Shown: positions 56,860 to 64,000 of the stretch, in pieces
Numbering within the stretch: position 1 is the first letter of the stretch
Layout: the number at the start of each line of letters is the position of its first letter
NCBI RefSeq assembly: GCF_940670685.1
Contig: NZ_OW711693.1
Coordinates: forward strand, 1,922,001 to 1,986,000
DNA: 64,000 bases
Direction: 5' to 3'
From: Anaeropeptidivorans aminofermentans
GTDB taxonomy: Bacteria; Bacillota; Clostridia; Lachnospirales; UBA5962
Translations under genes and position numbers: made by a program
Notes under the pieces: model-generated
The model's input: the letters and a program-made list of their open reading frames with translations, nothing else
What the model was told of the DNA's origin: nothing
Database searches by the model: none

Positions 56860-58110
56860 ATGGCTACAATCAGACCATTTAAAGCAGTAAGGCCAAATGA
56901 AAAAGTTGCAGACAAGGTTGCGGCTCTTCCATATGACGTTATGAGCAGCATGGAAGCAAGAGAAATGACAAAGGATAATCCCATTTCATTTTTATATATT
57001 GACAGGGCTGAAATTAACTTTGAACCCGGCGTAAATATATATGATGATAAAGTGTATAAAATGGCCCGTCAAGTATATGAAGACAGGAAAGCGGACGGTA
57101 CTTTCATTCAGGATTGTGAGCCATGCCTTTATATATACAGACAAACCATGGACGGAAGAAGCCAGCTTGGCCTTGTTGCCTGTGCTTCTATCGATGATTA
57201 CATAAATAATCATATTAAAAAACATGAGCTTACAAGAGAAGAAAAAGAGCAGGACAGAATTAAGCACGTAGATAATGTAAATGCCAATACCGGCCCTATT
57301 TTCTTAACTTACAGGCATATGGACGAATTATCTAAGGTTATAAAGAACTGGTCTGAAAGCCATAAGCCCGTTTATGATTTTGTTGCGGAAGATAATATCG
57401 GGCATACCGTATGGGTAATAGACGATAAAGAAACCATTGATGCTATAGTAGAAAGCTTTAAAAACATACCTTCTCTTTATATTGCAGACGGCCACCATAG
57501 AAATGCTTCCGCCGTTAAAGTAGGTCTTAGAAGAAGAGAAGAAAACCCCGGATATTCTCCTGAAGCTGAATTCAATTATTATCTTTCCGTTATTTTCCCA
57601 GATAATGAGCTTTACATCATGGACTATAACAGAATCGTTAAAGATTTAAACGGAAATTCAAAGGAAGAATTCCTCAATAAAGTTTCTGAAAAATTCACTG
57701 TTACAGAATATCAAAGTGAAGGCCCATGCCATCCGCAGAAGGCCCATACTTTCGGTATGTACCTTGATAAAAAATGGTATCTTCTTGAAGCGAAAGAGGA
57801 ATACATCAATAAAAACGACGTTGTTGCTTCCTTGGATGTTTCTATCCTGCAAAATGAGCTTTTGAATCCTGTTTTAGGCATAGAGGACCCTAGAACAGAT
57901 AACAGAATCGATTTTGTCGGCGGCTTAAGAGGCCTTAAAGAGCTTGAAAAAAGAGTTGATTCAGGTGAAATGACTGTTGCTTTTGCCATGTACCCTACTA
58001 CAATAGAAGAGCTTATGAATATAGCCGATGCAGATAAGCTCATGCCGCCTAAATCTACATGGTTTGAACCTAAATTAAGAAGCGGTCTTTTAATCCATGA
58101 ATTAGATTAA
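56860..58110 (+). CDS. DUF1015 family protein
   Basis: 416 residues, family-typical. IRPFKAVRPNEKVADKVAAL, PYDVMSSMEAREM, YIADGHHRNASAVKVGLRR and PPKSTWFEPKLRSGLLIHEL are conserved blocks. DUF1015 genes often sit near serA in Clostridia; the ADGHHR motif hints at a phosphate-site enzyme, and serine kinase activity has been reported for relatives. AGGAGG precedes ATG. It lies about 580 bases behind serA, so it has its own promoter. Confidence 0.92.
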   Translation: MATIRPFKAVRPNEKVADKVAALPYDVMSSMEAREMTKDNPISFLYIDRAEINFEPGVNIYDDKVYKMARQVYEDRKADGTFIQDCEPCLYIYRQTMDGRSQLGLVACASIDDYINNHIKKHELTREEKEQDRIKHVDNVNANTGPIFLTYRHMDELSKVIKNWSESHKPVYDFVAEDNIGHTVWVIDDKETIDAIVESFKNIPSLYIADGHHRNASAVKVGLRRREENPGYSPEAEFNYYLSVIFPDNELYIMDYNRIVKDLNGNSKEEFLNKVSEKFTVTEYQSEGPCHPQKAHTFGMYLDKKWYLLEAKEEYINKNDVVASLDVSILQNELLNPVLGIEDPRTDNRIDFVGGLRGLKELEKRVDSGEMTVAFAMYPTTIEELMNIADADKLMPPKSTWFEPKLRSGLLIHELD

Positions 58111-58210
58111 TCGTCTAAACTTTAAAACTTTCACAGGTTATAAAGTAAATTATGATGAGGTACTATTATTTCATCATAATTCAAGGATACATAAAAACCC
58201 TATATAAAGA

Positions 58211-58248
58211 AATAATGACTCCGAAATCCGGAGTCATTATTTTTTTTG
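58211..58248 (+). terminator. Rho-independent terminator of the DUF1015 gene
   Basis: AATAATGACTCCG and CGGAGTCATTATT with an AAATC loop, followed by TTTTTTT. Confidence 0.92.
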
Positions 58249-58328
58249 TTTTCCCCAATTTTTATAAATCTACCCCAATACCTTTAAGATTAAAAATTGT
58301 TTTATCTTAATCTTTATTAACTGCTTTT

Positions 58329-58456
58329 TATAGTAAATTTCAAATTAAACAGTAATACAAATCGTATGGTTTGAATGGCTCAACATAGGGGTTTTATATG
58401 TTTAAGCCGTTTATGAAAAATGGATTTTTATTACATCCTTGGGTGAAATTTGCTAT
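58329..58456. repeat. family A element, 128-bp copy lacking the first two hairpins
   Basis: TATAGTAAATTTCAAATTAA, ACAGTAATACAAATCGTAT at the left and TTTTTATTACATCCTTGGG, TGAAATTTGCTATA at the right. Only the third hairpin (GGCTCAACATA / TATGTTTAAGCC) is kept. Confidence 0.8.
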
Positions 58457-58468
58457 AAAACTAATTTT

Positions 58469-59095
58469 CTAAAGCATTTCTAATACTCTTGCATAGATCT
58501 CGTCTGCAAGCTCTATAGAGCGTTTAAGTATTTCCTCGCCCTTTGTGCGGTATTCATTAACAAAAGCTTCATCCTTTATCCCGCCAATGTTTATTTTTAC
58601 ATTAAGCCATGCACCCTGAACGGCGGCTTTTAAGCTTAATGCGGCAACCCCTAAGTCGCTTGCGGCGCTTTCGTTGAATTTTCCAAGGGCCTGATATGTA
58701 AGCTCAAGGCCTGCAAGGCTATAGCTCATCATTTCAAAAGGCGTAAGGGTACAGCCTTTTAAGCCTTCCTGCATAGCGTTTTTTCTGGCGGCCTTTTCTT
58801 CGTCCGTAGATTTCGGCATGGAGAATACGGCGCTTACTACATTAAAGGCTTCCGTATCTCGATCTATAACATCAATAAAATCACATAATATCTTATCAGA
58901 TTTTTCCATAAGCTCTTTCATAAGCTCTTCATGTTCCTGATATTTAGGCTTTCCTACCGTAAGCCCTGCTACCATATGGGTAAGAGCAACACCAAGAGCG
59001 CCTTCAAGAGCAGCCGTCGAGCCGCCGCCAGGTGCCGGTGCATCGGAAGCAAGAACCTTTGCAAATTCCTTAATTGTGTGGTCAACTAATTTCAT
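58469..59095 (-). CDS. fchA: formimidoyltetrahydrofolate cyclodeaminase
   Basis: 208 residues, helical FTCD_C domain: LASDAPAPGGGSTAALEGAL (the P-G-G-G-S folate loop), VIDRDTEAFNVVSAVFSMPK and LKAAVQGAWLNVKINIGGIK. It turns 5-formimino-THF to 5,10-methenyl-THF and ammonia. AAAGGAAG precedes the ATG. It lies 36 bases downstream of ftcD, in the same operon. Confidence 0.95.
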   Translation of the reverse strand: MKLVDHTIKEFAKVLASDAPAPGGGSTAALEGALGVALTHMVAGLTVGKPKYQEHEELMKELMEKSDKILCDFIDVIDRDTEAFNVVSAVFSMPKSTDEEKAARKNAMQEGLKGCTLTPFEMMSYSLAGLELTYQALGKFNESAASDLGVAALSLKAAVQGAWLNVKINIGGIKDEAFVNEYRTKGEEILKRSIELADEIYARVLEML

Positions 59096-59131
59096 AGTAA
59101 ACTTCCTTTCAGCTTTATAAATTTAATATGA

Positions 59132-60031
59132 TTATCCAAGAAGGTGATTTTCGAGCACTTGCTTCTTGTAATCAAAATTTTCTATCTTAAGATAATACTC
59201 TGCGCAGTCAACAAGAGCCTTAACAGGAGTAAGCCCTATAACTTCACTTCCGATTATTGAAACACCCCAGCGCTCTGCTTCAAAGCGAATGGCTTCATAT
59301 GCCCTGTAAAGAGGTGTGCCTTCATAGTTCACCATATTCATGGAAACCTGAGCGATGTTTCTGTCTTCAAGCATAACGCCGATTGCCTTGCAGAATTTGT
59401 ATCCGCCGCTTGAGGAACGGATTGTTTTTGCGATGGCGTTTGCGATATTAATATCTGATGTATTCAAATTAACATTAAACGCTACTAATGGCATTCTTGC
59501 GCCAACTGCCGTTATACCGGCTGTAGGGTGAATTTTTCTTTCGCCGAAATCAGGCGCCCATTCTTCTTGAAGAAGCTTTTCAGGCATACCCTCAAACTGA
59601 CCTTTTCTAACGGCGGCAAGATTGCGTCTTTTTTCGCTTGCAGCAGAATCTTCATAAAGGAATATAGGTATTTGCAGTTCATCATAGATACGCTTTGCAA
59701 CTTTTTTGGAAATTTCAATGCATTCTTCAGCAGTGGTATCCTTAACAGGTACAAAAGGAATAACGTCTGTTGCGCCCATACGAGGGTGCTCGCCTGTATG
59801 CTTTGTCATATCTATTTTTTCGCTTGCAACCTTGCAAAGCCTGAAAGCCGCCTCCGCAATGCCATCAGGATCTCCAACCAAAGTAAAAACGCTTCTATTA
59901 TGGCTCGCGTCTGAAGAATAGTCTAAAAGCATAACGCCGGGAACACTTTTTGCTGTTTCAACTAAAGTGTTTATAACCTCCGTATCCCTTCCTTCGCTGA
60001 AATTCGGAATACATTCTACTAATTTTGCCAT
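59132..60031 (-). CDS. ftcD: glutamate formimidoyltransferase
   Basis: 299 residues. VECIPNFSEGRDTEVINTLV, MLLDYSSDASHNRSVFTLVG, TGEHPRMGATDVIPFVPV and GYKFCKAIGVMLEDRNIAQV are the two formiminotransferase lobes. It moves the formimino group between glutamate and tetrahydrofolate. In full-length eukaryotic proteins it is fused to the cyclodeaminase; here they are separate. AAAGGAAG precedes the ATG. Read in an operon with fchA, and probably gltS upstream. Confidence 0.95.
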   Translation of the reverse strand: MAKLVECIPNFSEGRDTEVINTLVETAKSVPGVMLLDYSSDASHNRSVFTLVGDPDGIAEAAFRLCKVASEKIDMTKHTGEHPRMGATDVIPFVPVKDTTAEECIEISKKVAKRIYDELQIPIFLYEDSAASEKRRNLAAVRKGQFEGMPEKLLQEEWAPDFGERKIHPTAGITAVGARMPLVAFNVNLNTSDINIANAIAKTIRSSSGGYKFCKAIGVMLEDRNIAQVSMNMVNYEGTPLYRAYEAIRFEAERWGVSIIGSEVIGLTPVKALVDCAEYYLKIENFDYKKQVLENHLLG

Positions 60032-60044
60032 TAAAATCTACTTC

Positions 60045-60172
60045 CTTTCTGAATTATATATTTTATACTAAGCGAATCTTAAAAATGTACAAACATAAGC
60101 TTGCAAACAGTTTTTTAAGTGAGCGTTTATGTATGGTTAACAAACAAATTCTTATGTTTGTTAACCATACGA
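60045..60172. repeat. two-hairpin module of repeat family A
   Basis: After TACTAAGCGAAT, CTTAAAAA/TTTTTAAG is followed by TGAGCG, then GTATGGTTAACAAACA and TGTTTGTTAACCATAC, a perfect 16-bp stem. It is the same order as at 28.69 kb with different arms. It lies between gltS and ftcD, so it is probably transcribed with the operon. Confidence 0.75.
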
Positions 60173-60264
60173 TGTAGGTAATGATGCTGATAAATTCTGT
60201 AGGGCATATTGGCTTTCCAAGAGGTTCTTAGAAGGAAACAACCGCCGTGTATATTTTAACATAT

Positions 60265-61500
60265 TTATGCAAAATATCCTATAAAGAATATTATAGCAGG
60301 TAAGCTCACAATATCTATAAATACCGCACAGCATAACGGAACTATCATAAGTGCCTTATAAGATGTAACATTGTATTTTTCGCATACTGCGCTCATGCTT
60401 GCAACGGCGGTGGCCGTTACGCCAAGCCCTACCCCCGTTGCACCTGAGGACATAACGGCCGCATCGTAGTTCTTGCCCATAGCCGGCCAGTAAACAAAAC
60501 GTATGTAAATAAAAACAAATACAGTTTGAACTAAAAGTATTATTATAAGAGGAACAGCAAGGTCTGCAAGCTCCCAAATCTTTAAAGTCATAATCGCCAT
60601 CGTTAAGAAGAATCCAAGCCCGATATCCTGTATAAGATCAATGATTCTTCCGTCTAATTTCAGCAGATTAAATTTGTCGTTGATGTTTCTGAATATAATA
60701 GCTACAAACATAGCGCCTACATATTGAGGCAAAGCGAAATTAGGAATATTAAGCTTTTTTATTCCTGTTGCAATAAGGATACCGCAAACCATAAAAATCC
60801 CGATAAGCACCATATGGTTAATAAAGCTCCTTGATGTTATGGGGCCTTCTTCATGGCTTACCTTTGCGCTGATGTTCGTATTTTTTCCATTTGATGCAAC
60901 TTCAATAGGAACATTGAACTTTTCTATTAAGTATTTAGCTACAGGGCCGCCTGAAAGAGAGCCCACGATTAATCCATATGTAGCCGCCGCAACTGCTACA
61001 GTAGTTGCTCCCGTAACACCCAAGGCTTCTGCTTCCGGTCCGAACGCCGCGGCATTCCCGTGGCCTCCTACCAAAGAAACCCCTCCTGCCATAACACCAA
61101 GAACAGGATTTATGTCAAGGACAGACGCAAGGCCTGTTCCTATAACGTTTTGCATAACGGCTAATATCCAGCAGCATACAAGAAATATTAAGAGGTCCTT
61201 TCCGCCGGTTTTAAGAACCGTTATACTTCCTCCAAACCCGACACAAGTAAAGAAAGCAAGCATTAAAGGAGCCTGTAAAGTCGTATCCAATGAAAAATTC
61301 ATCGCTCCCGTGTTTCTAAGAATCAAGGTTAAAACCGAAAAAGAAACGCCGCCAATTACAGCCGCGGGAAAACAAAATTTCTCAAATACCGGCAGCTTCT
61401 TTTTCACCCAATACCCAAAAAGCAGCAGAAGTCCCGCAAGAACAGTCGTCGAAACAAGGTCCATTTTTAACGTTAAAACGTCTCCCAATTCAAAACTCAT
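60265..61500 (-). CDS. gltS: sodium/glutamate symporter GltS
   Basis: 411 residues with about ten helices. VLTLKMDLVSTTVLAGLLLL, AGGVSLVGGHGNAAAFGPEA (a glycine-rich re-entrant loop) and AAVMSSGATGVGLGVTATAV (its symmetric partner) are the hallmark GltS loops. It imports glutamate with Na+. AAAGGGAGG precedes the ATG. It is upstream of ftcD by 233 bases (containing a repeat), same strand, and divergent from the GntR gene. Confidence 0.94.
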   Translation of the reverse strand: MSFELGDVLTLKMDLVSTTVLAGLLLLFGYWVKKKLPVFEKFCFPAAVIGGVSFSVLTLILRNTGAMNFSLDTTLQAPLMLAFFTCVGFGGSITVLKTGGKDLLIFLVCCWILAVMQNVIGTGLASVLDINPVLGVMAGGVSLVGGHGNAAAFGPEAEALGVTGATTVAVAAATYGLIVGSLSGGPVAKYLIEKFNVPIEVASNGKNTNISAKVSHEEGPITSRSFINHMVLIGIFMVCGILIATGIKKLNIPNFALPQYVGAMFVAIIFRNINDKFNLLKLDGRIIDLIQDIGLGFFLTMAIMTLKIWELADLAVPLIIILLVQTVFVFIYIRFVYWPAMGKNYDAAVMSSGATGVGLGVTATAVASMSAVCEKYNVTSYKALMIVPLCCAVFIDIVSLPAIIFFIGYFA

Positions 61501-62303
61501 TTTAAAGCCTCCCTTTTATTTTTTACTGAGATAAAATCGGTTACATAGGTCCATATCCGAATAATAGTAACTTTCTCCTTTCGATTATAATTTGGTACTA
61601 ATCCAATGTAACCTCTTTTAAAATCTAAAACAAAAATAAAGCAAATTCAGTCTTTATATCAAGGGAATAATCATGATTTTGAATTAATAATTATATTTTT
61701 TAGATAATTTCAGGTAAATCAAGAGATATATTTGTTAATTAAATTCTTATATATGTGTAAAGAGCCTTATTAATATAAATAAATAGACTTTATTTGGCAC
61801 CTATTATGAACAATACTATCCAAAAACATGTACAGTCATATAATACCAAATTTTAAGTTTTGGTTCAATATACAAACCCAATAAACATCTTGCGGCTTCT
61901 CTCACAAATTTTTCTATAGAGTGACAAATTTATAAGAGCTTGTATATACAACAGTTTCACTAATAAATAAAACAGAAAAAATATTAAATCATGATTGGTT
62001 TAAGCGGTATTGTACCAATTAAACAGAAATATAGAGCTGCTTTATATTTTGAAAAAGGAGTATTTTATGGGCCTCAACACTTTTAATAGAAAATATTGCA
62101 AAAAATATAATTCAATGAAAAATAATTGTCATTTTATAATAAAATTTTATATAAGCATCTATAGGCAAGGAATATAATTCTATATATTGGTTCTATTCCC
62201 CTATGAAACAAAGGCAAATCTTGCTAAGAACTGGCCATTATGTTATATTTATGGATATTCAATAAAATTATTTCATTAATAAATGAGGACAGGGAGTGCA
62301 AAA
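61501..62303. promoter_or_regulatory. divergent control region gltS / gntR with three TTGG(T/A)-type dyads
   Basis: TTGGTACTAATCCAA (61592-61606), ACCAAATTTTAAGTTTTGGT (61845-61864) and TTGGT...ACCAA (61995-62018) share a TTGGTAY half-site; two of them agree in 11 of 12 bases over AATTTGGTAYTA. This resembles GntR/FadR-type operators (PdhR/LldR class). GGTTACAT (61539) and ATGTAACC (61606) form an extra inverted pair. A 36-aa ORF is the only coding candidate. Confidence 0.5.
62067..62177 (+). CDS. possible 36-aa ORF
   Basis: ATG preceded by AAAAAGGAG with 6 bases of spacing; reads MGLNTFNRKYCKKYNSMKNN then CHFIIKFYISIYRQGI. No known family. It may be a leader peptide or chance; the good ribosome site is the only support. 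Confidence 0.3.
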   Translation: MGLNTFNRKYCKKYNSMKNNCHFIIKFYISIYRQGI

Positions 62304-63335
62304 TTGTTTCCCCAGATTAATATATCAAAGAAGTCATCTGTTTCTATAACAAATCAAATTTACGATCAAATACTGAAAATGATTATACACGGAAGGCTTG
62401 AGCCGGGGGAAAAGCTCCCTCCGGAACGTGATTTAGCCTTAAATTTAGGTATCTCCAGAGGAACCGTCAGAAGGGCCTATGAAAAGCTTGAACAATCAGG
62501 TGCCATAATCACCCGCAAAGGAAGCGGCAGTTTAGTTCTGAAAAACGGTCATCTCCTTGAAGAAAGCCAAAAAAAAGAAGCAGCTGAAATAATCTCAAAC
62601 ACTTTCAGCAGACTTTATGCAATGGGGCTTTCCGAAAAAGAAATATTAAACCTTGTTAATTTAAGAGCCTCCACCCAAAATAATATTCAAAATATCAATA
62701 TTATGGTGGTATCAAATAATCATGAGGTTCTTTCCCAGCTTGAAAACCAGTTTTCATATTTGGCCCCCTACCCTCTGGTAAATTTCAGTATGTCTTATTT
62801 CACTATAGACAGTGTATCAAGGTTTTCAGAACCTATGCAGACAATGCTGAGATATGATTTAATCATCGCTTCTTCCATCGATTACCCTGCTATGGTTGAA
62901 ATGTTTCCAGACCATACCTCAAGAATGATAGAGGCTAATATCTCCCCAAGAACAAGCACCTTAAGATTTCTTGCATCATTACCCAGAGATACTAAAATGA
63001 ATATTATATACAGAACCACCGTTTTTCGGGATATGGTCTACAGGACTTTAAAATACCTTGATTTCAATACCAATAATTTGTATTTTTACTCTGAGTTTGA
63101 TTATAATCCGGTTAATCATGGAGATAATGGCGTAAAGGTGATACTTAATTTCAATGAATCTCCTGTATATGTTGACCCTTCCTTTAAAGAAAGAAATGAG
63201 GCGTTTATAAAAGAAGGCGGCATTATATATCAATTTGAATATCGAATAAACAGAGAAGCCTTGCTTAGAATAGAGGATAGAATTCAGGATCTTCTTCGCC
63301 AGGCCATGTCGGAGCCGCCAATGAAACCATTTTAA
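62304..63335 (+). CDS. GntR-family transcriptional regulator
   Basis: 343 residues. N-terminal winged helix (about 12-75): SITNQIYDQILKMIIHGRLE, PGEKLPPERDLALNLGISRG, TVRRAYEKLEQSGAIITRKG. The large C-terminal domain (about 250 residues: NIMVVSNNHEVLSQLENQFS) does not match the common FCD, UTRA or aminotransferase types clearly. A TTG at 62304 with AGGGAG 8 bases upstream is the better start; the ATG at 62283 has no SD. Divergent from gltS, so it may control the gltS-ftcD-fchA operon. Confidence 0.8.
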   Translation: MFPQINISKKSSVSITNQIYDQILKMIIHGRLEPGEKLPPERDLALNLGISRGTVRRAYEKLEQSGAIITRKGSGSLVLKNGHLLEESQKKEAAEIISNTFSRLYAMGLSEKEILNLVNLRASTQNNIQNINIMVVSNNHEVLSQLENQFSYLAPYPLVNFSMSYFTIDSVSRFSEPMQTMLRYDLIIASSIDYPAMVEMFPDHTSRMIEANISPRTSTLRFLASLPRDTKMNIIYRTTVFRDMVYRTLKYLDFNTNNLYFYSEFDYNPVNHGDNGVKVILNFNESPVYVDPSFKERNEAFIKEGGIIYQFEYRINREALLRIEDRIQDLLRQAMSEPPMKPF

Positions 63336-63351
63336 TAAAGGGGTACTGTCA

Positions 63352-64000
63352 ATGAAAACTGTTAACTTTGATTCAGCAAAAGCCTGGATATACCGAAATG
63401 CCCGCCCTATAGATTTTGCCAGATGGCAATTTCATTTTGAAAATGGAAATAAGGAAAATATCTTAAATATACTGTCGTCTTATCAAAATAGCGATGGCGG
63501 CTTTGGGCATGCTTTGGAAGCAGATGCATGGAACCCCAACTCCTCCCCTATACAGACATGGGCCGCTATTGAACTTCTTCGGGAAATAGAAATTGAAGAT
63601 AAAAGCCATCCTCTTATTATTGATATATTGAGATATCTTAATAGCGGAAGAGATTTTTCTGATGGAAAATGGTTAAATACCATTGAAACGAATGATAATT
63701 TTCCCCATGCTTTTTGGTGGAATTGGAATCCTGAGAGTAATTATAATCCCACGGCTAATTTTTGCGGCTTTATATTAAAATATGCCGATAAAAACAGCGT
63801 CCTATATTCTAAAGGCAAAGAAATCGCAAAAGACGCCATAACATCTTTTATGGACACAACAGGTGCCGGTGGTCATCTTATTTTATGCCATCTAAGGCTG
63901 ATGCAGGCTTTGACTGAAATGGAAATAGAGGGCTTATATGATTTAGAAGCGTTCCATCATCATCTTTCAAAACATATTAAGCACTTTCCTGAGCATATGG
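63352..64000 (+). CDS. alpha/alpha-toroid (prenyltransferase/squalene-cyclase-like) protein, partial
   Basis: The first 216 residues are seen: after KTVNFDSAKAWIYRNARPID come QNSDGGFGHALEADAWNPNS, SPIQTWAAIELLREI and FWWNWNPESNYNPTANFCGF. The Q-x-x-D-G-G-F-G motif is the QW-like repeat of the terpene-cyclase/prenyltransferase alpha-toroid. Such stand-alone proteins in Clostridia are usually annotated only as hypothetical. AAAGGGG precedes the ATG. It is 16 bases behind the GntR gene, so they are co-transcribed; the rest lies beyond the window. Confidence 0.72.
   Translation, partial: MKTVNFDSAKAWIYRNARPIDFARWQFHFENGNKENILNILSSYQNSDGGFGHALEADAWNPNSSPIQTWAAIELLREIEIEDKSHPLIIDILRYLNSGRDFSDGKWLNTIETNDNFPHAFWWNWNPESNYNPTANFCGFILKYADKNSVLYSKGKEIAKDAITSFMDTTGAGGHLILCHLRLMQALTEMEIEGLYDLEAFHHHLSKHIKHFPEHM

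Overview
The window is one contig segment from a low-GC, endospore-forming Firmicute of the class Clostridia. The evidence is the lepA-hemW-hrcA-grpE-dnaK-dnaJ order under a CIRCE operator, a canonical SpoIIM, a YhcN/YlaJ-type spore lipoprotein, strong AGGAGG ribosome binding sites, and several TTG/GTG starts. Genus cannot be fixed from the sequence alone. No rRNA, tRNA or CRISPR was seen.

Layout. 1-6 kb: a CNNM/CorC-type membrane protein cut by the window edge, a NAD-kinase-like protein with a DUF436 protein, and a secreted N-acetylmuramoyl-L-alanine amidase. 6-14.3 kb: a 49-aa Cys-rich protein, then the heat-shock/translation block read leftward (lepA, hemW, hrcA, grpE, dnaK, dnaJ). 14.8-21.8 kb: a membrane/MoxR cluster (integral membrane protein, DUF4129, DUF4350, MoxR AAA+, DUF58), then a SpoIIM-family protein and a divergent RDD protein. 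21.8-28.6 kb: a ferritin-like protein with eleven 12-residue repeats, a RACo-like Fe-S/ASKHA reactivase, a 33-aa protein, a DUF47-Pit phosphate module and a PspC protein. 28.8-34.3 kb: radC, a DUF402 protein, a small-alarmone-synthetase/phosphoesterase/polyphosphate-AMP phosphotransferase operon and an M23 peptidase. 34.9-41.8 kb: uvrA and uvrB, metA and yaiI. 42.3-50.6 kb: asnS, NUDIX, spoIIM, DAHP synthase, ychF, a spore lipoprotein and a TolC-like protein. 50.6-53.6 kb: a decayed Tn1549-like mobile element (MobC, candidate oriT, TetR/membrane/flavodoxin cargo, leader region, truncated sigma-like gene). 54-58.1 kb: serC, serA, DUF1015. 58.5-64 kb: fchA, ftcD and gltS read leftward, a divergent GntR regulator, and a partial alpha/alpha-toroid (prenyltransferase-fold-like) protein.

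Intergenic DNA is unusually long and is occupied by non-coding dispersed repeats. The main family has TATAGTAAATTT/AAATTTACTATA ends, ranges from about 80 to 300 bp, and often carries two or three internal hairpins. The arms of those hairpins differ between copies while pairing is kept. A second hairpin family is built on GAATACATTT-type palindromes. These look like MITE-type or structured-RNA-type repeats with no transposase in the window.

Functional logic. Stress and proteostasis are controlled by HrcA/CIRCE. DNA repair (uvrBA) may carry a LexA site. Serine synthesis (serC-serA), DAHP synthase and homoserine O-acetyltransferase give amino-acid anabolism. The GltS-FtcD-FchA set with its GntR neighbour suggests control of glutamate or formimino-group one-carbon metabolism.
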